A program made the translations under genes and the position numbers. The notes beneath the pieces were generated by a model. It did no database searches. It saw nothing but the letters and a program-made list of their open reading frames with translations, and was not told the origin of the DNA. Of a DNA stretch of 64,000 bases, positions 34,261-41,759 are shown piece by piece (within the stretch, counting starts at the first letter, position 1; each line of letters starts with the position of its first letter). Location of the stretch: assembly GCF_014201145.1 (NCBI RefSeq), contig NZ_JACHDP010000001.1, positions 5,394,001 to 5,458,000 on the forward strand, read 5' to 3'. The DNA comes from Micromonospora parathelypteridis. Its GTDB lineage: Bacteria; Actinomycetota; Actinomycetes; Mycobacteriales; Micromonosporaceae.

Positions 34261-34285
34261 CTACCCGGCCCCCTGCCCGGTAAAC
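34261..34285 (-). promoter_or_regulatory. SigB/F-type promoter
   Basis: Minus strand GTTT (34285-34282), 15 bp, GGGTAG (34266-34261). It lies upstream of DUF2795 and gives a 5' leader of about 50 bases to ATG 34205. Confidence 0.65.
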
Positions 34286-34350
34286 CGGCACCGGGCCACG
34301 AACCGGCCCTCGGCCCGGCCCCGGACCGGACATCCGGCCCCGAACCGGGG

Positions 34351-35337
34351 TCAGTCGTCGGCGGGCTTGCGTGGCGGCAGCACCGGGTCCTCCGGGTCGG
34401 GGTCACCGGCCTGCAACTGCCGCCCACGCTGCACCTGGGCGTTGATCTGCACCCCCAGCATCAGCGCCGAGTTGGACAGGTAGAGCCAGACGAGGAACGC
34501 GATGGCCGCGCCGAGGCTGCCGTAGGTCGTCTTGTACGAGGCGAAGGTGGCCACGTAGAGGCCGAAGGCGAAGGAGACCGCCGCCCAGGAGAACAGAGCC
34601 ACCGCGCCGCCGGGGGTGAGCCAGCGGAAGCGGGGCTGGCGTACGTTCGGGGCGATCCAGAACAGCAGGGACAGCAACACCATCATCACCATGGCGAGCA
34701 CCGGCCACTTCGCCACGCTCCACACCGTACGGGCCAGACCCCCCGCGTTGATCAGGTCGCCGACCGCGTCGGTGACCGGGCCGCTGACGATCAGACCGAG
34801 GGCGACCACCGCGAGCAGTACCAACGTGACCGCCGCCAGGCCGATCTGCAACGGTCGCAGCTTCCAGACCGGCCGGCCCTCGCTCACCCCGTAGATCGCG
34901 TTGGAGGCCCGGGTGAACGCGCCGATGAAGCCCGACGCGGACCACAGCGCGCCGAGCAGGCCGAAGCTCAGCAGCACCTTGGCGTTGCTCTGCTGCAGCA
35001 CCACGGACCGGATCACCCCGACCACGCCGCCGTCGTCGTCGGTCACCACCGACCCGGCACCCACCTGGTTGGCCAGGTCGACCACCGTGTCCAGGGTCTG
35101 CTCGCCGGTGGAGACCAGACCGACCAGGGCGACCACCACGATGGCGGACGGAAAGAGCGCCAGGACCCCGTAGTAGGTCAGCGCGGCCGCCCAGTCGGAG
35201 CAGTTGTCGGTGACGAAGTTCTGCACGCTACGGACCAGCACCCCACGCCAGGTCCGCCAGCTCAGCTGCCGCATCCGTCGGGGCACCTGCTTGCCCGGTG
35301 CGCCGTCGAGCGTCGTACCGGGCTCTGTGGTCGTCAT
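34351..35337 (-). CDS. YihY/virulence factor BrkB family membrane protein
   Basis: A 328-residue protein with six predicted helices. Family marks are SDWAAALTYYGVLALFPSAI in helix 1, the SASGFIGAFTRASNAIY segment, and LGAAIAFLVWLYLSNSALML near the end. The family was once called ribonuclease BN, which is wrong; its role is unsettled, perhaps transport. GGGAG precedes the ATG. A clear SigB/F-type promoter lies 60 bp upstream, suggesting stress control. Confidence 0.92.
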   Translation of the reverse strand: MTTTEPGTTLDGAPGKQVPRRMRQLSWRTWRGVLVRSVQNFVTDNCSDWAAALTYYGVLALFPSAIVVVALVGLVSTGEQTLDTVVDLANQVGAGSVVTDDDGGVVGVIRSVVLQQSNAKVLLSFGLLGALWSASGFIGAFTRASNAIYGVSEGRPVWKLRPLQIGLAAVTLVLLAVVALGLIVSGPVTDAVGDLINAGGLARTVWSVAKWPVLAMVMMVLLSLLFWIAPNVRQPRFRWLTPGGAVALFSWAAVSFAFGLYVATFASYKTTYGSLGAAIAFLVWLYLSNSALMLGVQINAQVQRGRQLQAGDPDPEDPVLPPRKPADD

Positions 35338-35397
35338 GCCCGCTCCCTGCGCCCCGGCCACCGGATGACCGGTCGTCCGGTCGGGCCTGGCCCGCCG

Positions 35398-35423
35398 GTA
35401 CCCGGATCGCGAAATCGACAAAC
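35398..35423 (-). promoter_or_regulatory. SigB/F-type promoter of the YihY/BrkB gene
   Basis: Minus strand GTTT (35423-35420), 16 bp, GGGTAC (35403-35398). It predicts a leader of about 50 bases to the ATG at 35337. Confidence 0.7.
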
Positions 35424-35453
35424 CCGCCCAGCGCCGCGCGGGTGCCGCGTATG

Positions 35454-35478
35454 GTTTGCCGCCGCGTCGCGGGGGAAC
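35454..35478 (+). promoter_or_regulatory. SigB/F-like promoter of the ChaB gene
   Basis: GTTT (35454-35457), 15 bp, GGGAAC (35473-35478), one base off the usual GGGTAC. It lies about 37 bp before the ChaB start and is back to back with the YihY/BrkB promoter. Confidence 0.5.
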
Positions 35479-35514
35479 GGTCAGGGTGACCCTGTCGACA
35501 CGGAGGAGGACGAG

Positions 35515-35916
35515 ATGCCCGGGCGCGAGGACCTGCCCAGCACGCTGCGACGCTCCCCGGAGAAGGCGCAGCGCACCTGGGAGAAGACGCACGACTCGGC
35601 GGTCGAGACCTACGGGGAGGGGGAGCGGTCACACCGCACCGCCTTCGCCGCGGTGAAGCACCAGTTCGAGAAGGTGGGCGACCACTGGGAGCCGAAGGGC
35701 CGCAAGGGCCCCAGCGACCAGCAGGCCGCCGGTGGCGGGCCGGAACGGCGCGCCCCCACCGCCGGTGGAGTGGACGCCAACGCCACCAAGGACCACCTCA
35801 TGTCGGTGGCCCGCAAACTCGACGTACCCGGCCGGTCCAGCATGACCAAGCCCGACCTGGTCAAGGCGATCGAGAAGGCCAACGACCGGGCCACCCGCAA
35901 GGCTCGCGGGGGCTGA
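35515..35916 (+). CDS. ChaB family protein with C-terminal Rho_N-like domain
   Basis: A 133-residue basic protein. Residues 1-65 are a ChaB domain (LPSTLRRSPEKAQRTWEKTH then AFAAVKHQFEKVGDHWEPKG). A Gly/Pro linker leads to a second helical domain of Rho N-terminal/SAP type (about 90-125; TKDHLMSVARKLDVPGRSSM), a possible nucleic-acid binder. GGAGGAGG stands just before the ATG. ChaB is historically linked to cation transport regulation on weak grounds; here the context is stress genes. Confidence 0.92.
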   Translation: MPGREDLPSTLRRSPEKAQRTWEKTHDSAVETYGEGERSHRTAFAAVKHQFEKVGDHWEPKGRKGPSDQQAAGGGPERRAPTAGGVDANATKDHLMSVARKLDVPGRSSMTKPDLVKAIEKANDRATRKARGG

Positions 35917-35943
35917 CCACCACCGCACCGGGGCACACCGACG

Positions 35944-35984
35944 CGGTACGGGCGGACGCGCCACCCCTGCGTCCGCCCGTACCG
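35944..35984. terminator. Bidirectional terminator
   Basis: A perfect 16-bp stem, CGGTACGGGCGGACGC / GCGTCCGCCCGTACCG, with a 9-nt loop lies between ChaB and the convergent aldehyde dehydrogenase gene. Confidence 0.9.
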
Positions 35985-35985
35985 T

Positions 35986-37419
35986 TCACCAGTGGCCGCC
36001 GCCCGGCGCCTCGATGTGCACCGCCTTCGTGGCCGTGAACTCGTCCAGCAGTTCCGGGCCGTACCCGAAGCCCTGCCCACTGGCCCCGCGCGGGTGCGCG
36101 GCACCGCCCGGAGCGCCCCCGAACACCGCGTTGACCTTGACGGTGCCGACCGGCAGCTCCCGCCAGGCCCGCTGTGCGTGACCCATCGACGCGGTCAACA
36201 CGGTGGCGGCCAGCCCGTACGGGGAGTCCGCTGCGCAGCGCAGAGCCTCCTCGAAGGAGTCGACCACCACCACCGGGGCGACCGGCCCGAACGTCTCCTC
36301 CCGCACCAGCGGCATGTCGTGCCGGCAGTCGGTGACCACGGTGGCCGGGTAGAACGCTCCCGGGCCGTCCGGGACCGCACCGCCGAGTCGGACCTGTGCG
36401 CCGGCCGCCACCGCCGCGGCCACCTGACCGTGCACGTGGTCCCGGTGCCGCCGGTCGACCAGCGGGCCCAGTTCGGTGCCGGGGTCCCGCCCCGGCCCGA
36501 CCCGCAGCGCGTCGGCGTGCCGCACCAGGGCGGCGACGAAGTCCTCGGCCACCTCCCGGTGCACGTAGATCCGCTCCACGGCCACGCAGATCTGCCCAGC
36601 GTTGGCGAACGCGCCGAGCGCGGCCTGACCGGCCGCCCACTCCGGGTCGACGCCCGCGTCGACGATCAACGGGTCGCTGCCCCCGTTCTCCAGGAGCACC
36701 TTCGCGCCGGTGCGGGCCGCCGCGGCGGCGATCGCCCGCCCGGTGGCGGTGGAGCCCACGTGCGCCACGACGTCGACCTCCTGGGCTGCCAGCGCCGCAC
36801 CGACCTCGGGTCCGCCGGTGAGCAGCGACAACACGCCGGCCGGTAACGCCTGATCCAGCGCCCGCGCCAGCAGCCAGCCCGTCGCCGGTGTCCGTTCGCT
36901 CGGCTTGTAGAGCACCACGTTTCCGGTGACCAGGGCAGCGCCGAGCAGTCCGCAGGAGACCGCCACCGGGTCGTTCCAGGGCGTGATCGCGGCCACGACA
37001 CCGCGCGGCTGCGGGGTCAGGAAGTCGAGTGCGTCCGCTTCGCCGTTCAGCGTCCGCCCGCCGCGTAGCGGGGCCAGCTCCGCGTACTGTCGCAGGGTGC
37101 CAACGCCCGCCTCGACGCCGCCGCGGGCGTCCGCCAACGGCTTGCCCATCTCCGCGGTGACGGCCGCCGACAGCTCCTCGATGACCGCCTCCACCGCGTC
37201 CGCGGCCCGGTGCAGCGCTCCGGCCCGCTCGGCGGGCGCGGTCGCCGCCCACTGGGCCGCCGCGTTGCGTGCCGCCTGGGTCGCCTTGCCGACCTCGTCG
37301 GCCGTGGCCACCGGCACCGTGCTGACCGGCGAGTCGTCCGCCGGATCACGCACGACCAGTTCGCCACCGTCGCCGCCCGCGCCCCACACCCCGCCCACCA
37401 GCTGCGCAACCGTGTACAT
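35986..37419 (-). CDS. NAD(P)-dependent aldehyde dehydrogenase family protein
   Basis: A 477-residue enzyme of normal ALDH length. TPWNDP and YKPSERTPATG are the cofactor loops, HVGSTATGRAI the second, VLLENGGSDPLIV holds the general-base Glu (usual form ELGG; here ENGG), and FANAGQICVAVERIYVH the nucleophilic Cys. It oxidises an aldehyde to the acid. The ATG at 37419 has no strong ribosome site. It is divergent from a CrtI-like oxidoreductase gene 72 bp away, which may act in the same pathway. Confidence 0.92.
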   Translation of the reverse strand: MYTVAQLVGGVWGAGGDGGELVVRDPADDSPVSTVPVATADEVGKATQAARNAAAQWAATAPAERAGALHRAADAVEAVIEELSAAVTAEMGKPLADARGGVEAGVGTLRQYAELAPLRGGRTLNGEADALDFLTPQPRGVVAAITPWNDPVAVSCGLLGAALVTGNVVLYKPSERTPATGWLLARALDQALPAGVLSLLTGGPEVGAALAAQEVDVVAHVGSTATGRAIAAAAARTGAKVLLENGGSDPLIVDAGVDPEWAAGQAALGAFANAGQICVAVERIYVHREVAEDFVAALVRHADALRVGPGRDPGTELGPLVDRRHRDHVHGQVAAAVAAGAQVRLGGAVPDGPGAFYPATVVTDCRHDMPLVREETFGPVAPVVVVDSFEEALRCAADSPYGLAATVLTASMGHAQRAWRELPVGTVKVNAVFGGAPGGAAHPRGASGQGFGYGPELLDEFTATKAVHIEAPGGGHW

Positions 37420-37491
37420 GCGGCGCTGGATGCCCCGGCCTCGGCGAGGCAAACGCGTTTCGCCCGGTTGCGCGCCGGGTAGGCGGATCCG

Positions 37492-39102
37492 ATGACAACC
37501 ACCTCCGCGCAGAGCGCGGATGCCGTCGTCATCGGGGCCGGCCACAACGGCCTGGTGGCGGCCAACCTGCTGGCGGACGCCGGTTGGGAGGTGGTGGTGC
37601 TGGAGGCGACCGCGGTGCCCGGGGGCGCGGTCCGCTCCGCCGAGGTGACCGCGCCCGGCTACCTGAGCGACCTGTACAGCTCGTTCTACCCCCTCGGGTA
37701 CGCCTCACCGGTGCTGGGCGGCCTCGACCTGGGTCGGCACGGGTTGTCCTGGCGGCATGCGCCGGACGTGCTGGCGCACCTGCTGCCGGACGGCCGGTCC
37801 GCGGTGATCAACCGGAATCCGGACGTCACGGCCGCCTCGCTGGAGCAGTTTGCCCCCGGTGACGGCAAGCGCTGGCTCGACGCGTACACCGACTGGCTCG
37901 ACGTGGCCGAGCCGATGCTGGAGGCGATCACCTCGCCGTTCCCACCGGTACGCGGCGGGCTGGGTCTGCTGCGTCGGCTACGGGTGGCCGGCGCGCTGCG
38001 ACTGGCGCGGCGCCTGGTGGTGCCGGTCCGCAAACTCGGCGACGAACTCTTCGACGGTGCCGGCGGGCCCGCTCTGCTGGCCGGCTGCGCCCTGCACACC
38101 GACCTGTCCCCCGAGGAGGCCGGCTCCGGCGTGTACGGCTGGCTGCTGGCCATGCTCGGCCAGCAGGTCGGCTGGCCGGTGCCCGTCGGCGGCGCGCAGC
38201 AGATCACCAACGCGCTGGTGGGCCGGCTGCAGGAGCGGGGAGGGACGATCCTCTACGGCGCCCGCGTCGACCGGGTGCTCACCGCGCGGGGCCGGGCGAT
38301 GGGGGTACGCACGGAGGGCGGCGCGCTGTGGCGGGCCCGTCGGGCCGTACTCGCCGACGTGCCGGCGCCAGCGTTGTACCTCGACCTGGTCGGCGCGGCG
38401 GCGCTGCCGTCGCGGCTGGTGGAGGACCTGGCGCACTTCCGGTGGGACGGTTCGACGCTGAAGGTGGACTGGGCGCTCTCCGCGCCGGTGCCGTGGGCGA
38501 ACCGGGAGCTGGTCGGCGCGGGCACCGTGCACCTCGGTGCGGACCTGAACGGGCTGACCCACTACGCGGGCGAGTTGGCCCGTGGTGAGCTGCCCCGCGA
38601 TCCGTTCCTGCTGGTCGGGCAGATGTCCGTGGCCGATCCGAGCCACTCCCCGCCGGGCACCGAGTCGCTCTGGTCGTACACCCACCTGCCGTTTCGCCGC
38701 AACTGGCGGGCCGAGGACGTCGCCGGGCACGTACAGCGGATGGAGGACGTGCTGGAGGCGGCGGCGCCGGGTTTCCGGCGACTGATCGTCGGCCGACACG
38801 TGGCCGGGCCGGCCGACCTGGAGAAGGGCAACCCGAGCCTGGTCGGCGGGGCTCTCGGCGGCGGGACCGCCGCCGCGTACCAGCAGCTTTTCCTGCGCCC
38901 GATCCCTGGCCTGGGCCGGGCGGACACCCCGGTGGACCGGCTCTTCCTGGCGAGCGCCTCGGCGCACCCCGGCGGCGGGGTGCACGGCGCACCCGGCGCG
39001 AACGCCGCCCGCGCGGCGTTGGCCCGCGACCGCGCGCTGACCGGACGCGCCTACGCCGCAGCAATAGCCACAGCCCACCGCGCCCTCTACCCCACCACCT
39101 GA
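37492..39102 (+). CDS. CrtI-like NAD(P)/FAD-dependent oxidoreductase
   Basis: A 536-residue flavoprotein of the phytoene-desaturase-related family. The FAD motif is VVIGAGHNGLVAANLLADAG (12-31), with EATAVPGGAVRS after it, and the C-terminal loop LFLASASAHPGGGVHGAPGA. No carotenoid genes (crtE, crtB) accompany it, so its substrate is not phytoene by context. It is divergent from an aldehyde dehydrogenase gene. Confidence 0.88.
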   Translation: MTTTSAQSADAVVIGAGHNGLVAANLLADAGWEVVVLEATAVPGGAVRSAEVTAPGYLSDLYSSFYPLGYASPVLGGLDLGRHGLSWRHAPDVLAHLLPDGRSAVINRNPDVTAASLEQFAPGDGKRWLDAYTDWLDVAEPMLEAITSPFPPVRGGLGLLRRLRVAGALRLARRLVVPVRKLGDELFDGAGGPALLAGCALHTDLSPEEAGSGVYGWLLAMLGQQVGWPVPVGGAQQITNALVGRLQERGGTILYGARVDRVLTARGRAMGVRTEGGALWRARRAVLADVPAPALYLDLVGAAALPSRLVEDLAHFRWDGSTLKVDWALSAPVPWANRELVGAGTVHLGADLNGLTHYAGELARGELPRDPFLLVGQMSVADPSHSPPGTESLWSYTHLPFRRNWRAEDVAGHVQRMEDVLEAAAPGFRRLIVGRHVAGPADLEKGNPSLVGGALGGGTAAAYQQLFLRPIPGLGRADTPVDRLFLASASAHPGGGVHGAPGANAARAALARDRALTGRAYAAAIATAHRALYPTT

Positions 39103-39147
39103 CCCCGGCCCCCCGGCCCTCCCGGCCCGCCGGCCCTCGCGGTCCAT

Positions 39148-39216
39148 CGCCGTTGATCATGAAGTTATTGCGCCGACACGCCGGGGCGAGTGGCTATAAC
39201 TTCATGATCAACGGCG
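39148..39216. repeat. Intergenic palindrome with 21-bp perfect arms
   Basis: Arms at 39148-39168 and 39196-39216 are perfect reverse complements. Each contains the core GTTGATCATGAAGTTAT. The 27-nt loop is GC-rich. The element lies in the spacer between two convergent genes, where it can end transcription on both sides, and looks like a dispersed repeat. Confidence 0.8.
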
Positions 39217-39270
39217 GAAGGCGTGGGCGGCGCGGGGCGGGGGACGGCGGGAGGAGGGCGGGGCGGGGGG

Positions 39271-40038
39271 TTAGCGGGTGATGTTGCGGTGCTTGCTGCG
39301 CAGGCGGAACGGCATCAGGGCGCTCTCCACCTTGGTCGCGGTGGTCATCTTCGAGACGCCGTCGCGCCGCTCCTCGAAGCGGATCGGCACCTCCAGGATG
39401 GTGTGCCCCAGCTTGGTGGCGAGGTAGTGCATCTCCACCTGGAAGCTGTAGCCGTTGGACTGCACCCGGTTCAGACCGATGTCGCGCAGCGCGTCGGCCT
39501 GCCAGATCTTGAAGCCGGCGGTGAGGTCCCGGATGCGCACCCGCAGCAGGGTGTGCACGTAGAGGTTCGCCCAGCCACTGAGGGCCCGGCGGTACAGCGG
39601 CCAGTTCTCGTCGAGCTCTCCGCCGGGCACGTAGCGGGAGCCGATCACCACGCTGGCCTGGGTGGAGACCAGCGCGCCCAGCATTCCGGGCAGCGCCTCC
39701 GGCGGGTGCGACAGGTCGGCGTCCATCTGCGCCACGTACTCGGCGCCGCCCTCGATCGCCCGAGTCATGCCATCGACGTACGCCCGGCCGAGGCCCTCCT
39801 TGCCGGCGCGGTGCACGACCTCGATCCGGTCCGGATGCTCGATGGCCAGCTTGTCGGCCACATCGCCGGTGCCGTCGGGGGAATTGTCGTCGGCGACGAG
39901 GATGCGCAGGCCGGGCAGCGGTAGGGCCAGCAGCCGCTCCACCAGCGTGGGCAGGTTGCCCGCCTCGTTGTAGGTGGGCACGACAACGGTCAGGCGTGCG
40001 TCCCGCCACGGCGACGGCAGCTGCACAGGCTCGATCAT
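39271..40038 (-). CDS. ppm1: Polyprenol monophosphomannose synthase (GT2)
   Basis: A 255-residue GT-A glycosyltransferase that transfers mannose from GDP-mannose to polyprenyl phosphate at the inner membrane face; the product feeds protein O-mannosylation and lipoglycan synthesis. It shows VVPTYNEAGN (start of the fold), DDNSPDGTGDVAD, AQMDADLSHPPE (the DxD-like site), GSRYVPGGEL and the GFKIWQADAL turn. No transmembrane domain is fused, unlike mycobacterial forms with Lnt. GAGGATG stands 8 bases before the ATG. Confidence 0.9.
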   Translation of the reverse strand: MIEPVQLPSPWRDARLTVVVPTYNEAGNLPTLVERLLALPLPGLRILVADDNSPDGTGDVADKLAIEHPDRIEVVHRAGKEGLGRAYVDGMTRAIEGGAEYVAQMDADLSHPPEALPGMLGALVSTQASVVIGSRYVPGGELDENWPLYRRALSGWANLYVHTLLRVRIRDLTAGFKIWQADALRDIGLNRVQSNGYSFQVEMHYLATKLGHTILEVPIRFEERRDGVSKMTTATKVESALMPFRLRSKHRNITR

Positions 40039-40205
40039 GCGGACATCCTCGGTTTGCGGACAGGGGCTCCCGGAAAGGGTATCCAGTTGTCACGTGCGGG
40101 TTGAAGAGGCACCCCGTCCGGGCGTTGCGTGATGGCGGCGCTTCGTAGTAGTCCGGGTATCGATGCGCTGGTCGGGGCGTGCGTGCCGGCGTCTGTCGCG
40201 GGCGA

Positions 40206-41207
40206 TCAACGTCTGCGACTGGCCACCACGGTGAGGGCGAGCGCCGCAGCGGCGAGCGCGACACCGGACAGCGCCGGCTTGTGGGTGCCGACCCAGAGTG
40301 CCGCCGACCGGTTACGCGCCTGTTGATGGAACACGCCTGCTGTGCCCCGATCTATGTCCTCATCGGCAGGATGGTGGAGATTGTCCCGCCAGGTGGTCGG
40401 GTCGATCTCGTCCCCGGTCTGCTGGCTCTCGTACCCGTCGCGGGCCAGCTTCCGGTCGAGCAGGCCGGGGAACAGGATGTCGGCCAGTCGGGCCCTCCAC
40501 GTCGGGCCGCCCACGTTCAGCTCCCGGGTGCCGCGGTCGGCGGCCCACACGATCGCCCGGGCGGCCAACTCCGGCGTGAAGATCGGGAGGACCGGCTGTG
40601 GATGCCGGGGCAGCCGGGTGCGGACCCAGGAGAACTGTGGCGTGTTCACCGCCGGCAACTGCACCATCGACAGCTTCACCCCCGGGCAGTCGTGCAGCAG
40701 CTCGGCGCGGAGCGAGTCGTTGAACCCCTGTACGGCGTGCTTGCTCGCGCAGTACGCCGACTGCAGCGGAATCCCCCGGTACGCCAACGCGGAGCCCACC
40801 TGCACGATCGTGCCCTGTCCATGCGCCCGCATGTGCCGCAGCGCCGCCAGGGTGCCATGCACGGTGCCGAGGTAGGTCACCTCGGTGACCCGCCGGAACT
40901 CGCGCGCCGGGATCTCCCAGGCCGGCGCGAACACCGACACCATGGCGTTGTTGACCCACACGTCGATGCGGCCCCACCGGTGCACCGTGTCGTCGGCGGC
41001 CTGCAGCACGGCACCCGCGTCGGCCACGTCGACCCGGTACACGCGTACGTCGGCGGCGCCGCGCAGCCGGCACTCCCGCTCGGCGGCGGCCAGGCCGGCG
41101 TCTCCCCGGGCCAGCAGCGCCAGCCGGGCGCCCCGCGCCGCGTACGCGTGCGCGACCGCGCGGCCGACGCCAGCGCTCGCGCCCGTCACCACCACGGTCT
41201 GCGTCAC
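40206..41207 (-). CDS. SDR oxidoreductase with C-terminal membrane anchor
   Basis: A 333-residue classical SDR: TGASAGVGRAVAH (NAD(P) loop), WVNNAM (NAG variant), and YCASKHAVQG (YxxxK active site). A long tail leads to a C-terminal hydrophobic helix, ALSGVALAAAALALTVVA, then Arg-Arg-Arg, so the enzyme is tail-anchored to the membrane. The GTG start overlaps the stop of the SRPBCC gene before it (GTGA), and AAGGGG lies upstream. The substrate is unknown but is likely lipophilic. Confidence 0.88.
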   Translation of the reverse strand: MTQTVVVTGASAGVGRAVAHAYAARGARLALLARGDAGLAAAERECRLRGAADVRVYRVDVADAGAVLQAADDTVHRWGRIDVWVNNAMVSVFAPAWEIPAREFRRVTEVTYLGTVHGTLAALRHMRAHGQGTIVQVGSALAYRGIPLQSAYCASKHAVQGFNDSLRAELLHDCPGVKLSMVQLPAVNTPQFSWVRTRLPRHPQPVLPIFTPELAARAIVWAADRGTRELNVGGPTWRARLADILFPGLLDRKLARDGYESQQTGDEIDPTTWRDNLHHPADEDIDRGTAGVFHQQARNRSAALWVGTHKPALSGVALAAAALALTVVASRRR

Positions 41208-41650
41208 TGCGACCCCTTCTGCCGGGTGGCGATGTCGGCGAGCCGGTCGAGCGTCTCCCGGTTGCGCAGGTGCAGCACCAGGTCGTTGACCTTGTTGCGG
41301 ACCCAACGCAGCGGGCCGGACGCGAAATCCTCCCCGATGCGGACCCGGGTGGCGCCCCCGTCGGCCGGTTGCAGAGTGAACGCCACGATCGCCTCGCCGG
41401 CCGGCCAGAGACCCGCCCTCAGCACGAGCCGGTGCGGCGGCTCGGACACCAGCACCGTCGACGCGTCCTGCAACGAGAACGGCCACGGCCCGGCTTTGTG
41501 GTGCAGTTGACTGCCCACCCGGGGCCAGGCGTCGTCCACGTTCCGCACGTGTGTCGTACCCACCACCCAGTCGCTGTACGACCACCCGTCAGCGAGCACG
41601 TCGAACACCTGCTGCGGGGGGGCTTGGATCACTTTCTCCACAATCGCCAC
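41204..41650 (-). CDS. SRPBCC-family protein
   Basis: A 148-residue START-fold protein: VEKVIQAPPQQVFDVLADGW, then SDWVVGTTHVRNVD, and the C-terminal helix LRWVRNKVNDLVLHLRNRET. It is translationally coupled to the membrane-anchored SDR, suggesting it presents or binds that enzyme's hydrophobic substrate (inference). GTG at 41650 with TGGAAG upstream is used. A candidate SigB/F-like promoter ends 9 bp before it. Confidence 0.85.
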   Translation of the reverse strand: MAIVEKVIQAPPQQVFDVLADGWSYSDWVVGTTHVRNVDDAWPRVGSQLHHKAGPWPFSLQDASTVLVSEPPHRLVLRAGLWPAGEAIVAFTLQPADGGATRVRIGEDFASGPLRWVRNKVNDLVLHLRNRETLDRLADIATRQKGSQ

Positions 41651-41659
41651 TGGGCTTCC

Positions 41660-41684
41660 ATACCCGCGCCACGGCACGGGTAAC
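41660..41684 (-). promoter_or_regulatory. SigB/F-like promoter of the SRPBCC-SDR operon
   Basis: Minus strand GTTA (41684-41681), 15 bp, GGGTAT (41665-41660). The -35 has A for the last T. It is placed 9 bp before the GTG start. Confidence 0.4.
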
Positions 41685-41693
41685 GGTTGGCGG

Positions 41694-41719
41694 GTTAGCT
41701 TCTCCCGCGCGGCGGGTAA
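41694..41719 (+). promoter_or_regulatory. SigB/F-like promoter of the heptose operon
   Basis: GTTA (41694-41697), 16 bp, GGGTAA (41714-41719), about 40 bp before the first gene of the heptose operon and back to back with the SRPBCC-SDR promoter. A weak match. Confidence 0.35.
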
Positions 41720-41759
41720 GGCCGACACGGGCACCGCCGCAGCGCTGGCCACCGCCTCG

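Noticed and set aside
37492..39102. Carotenoid biosynthesis cluster
   Set aside because: The CrtI-like oxidoreductase stands alone; no crtE, crtB or cyclase gene is nearby.
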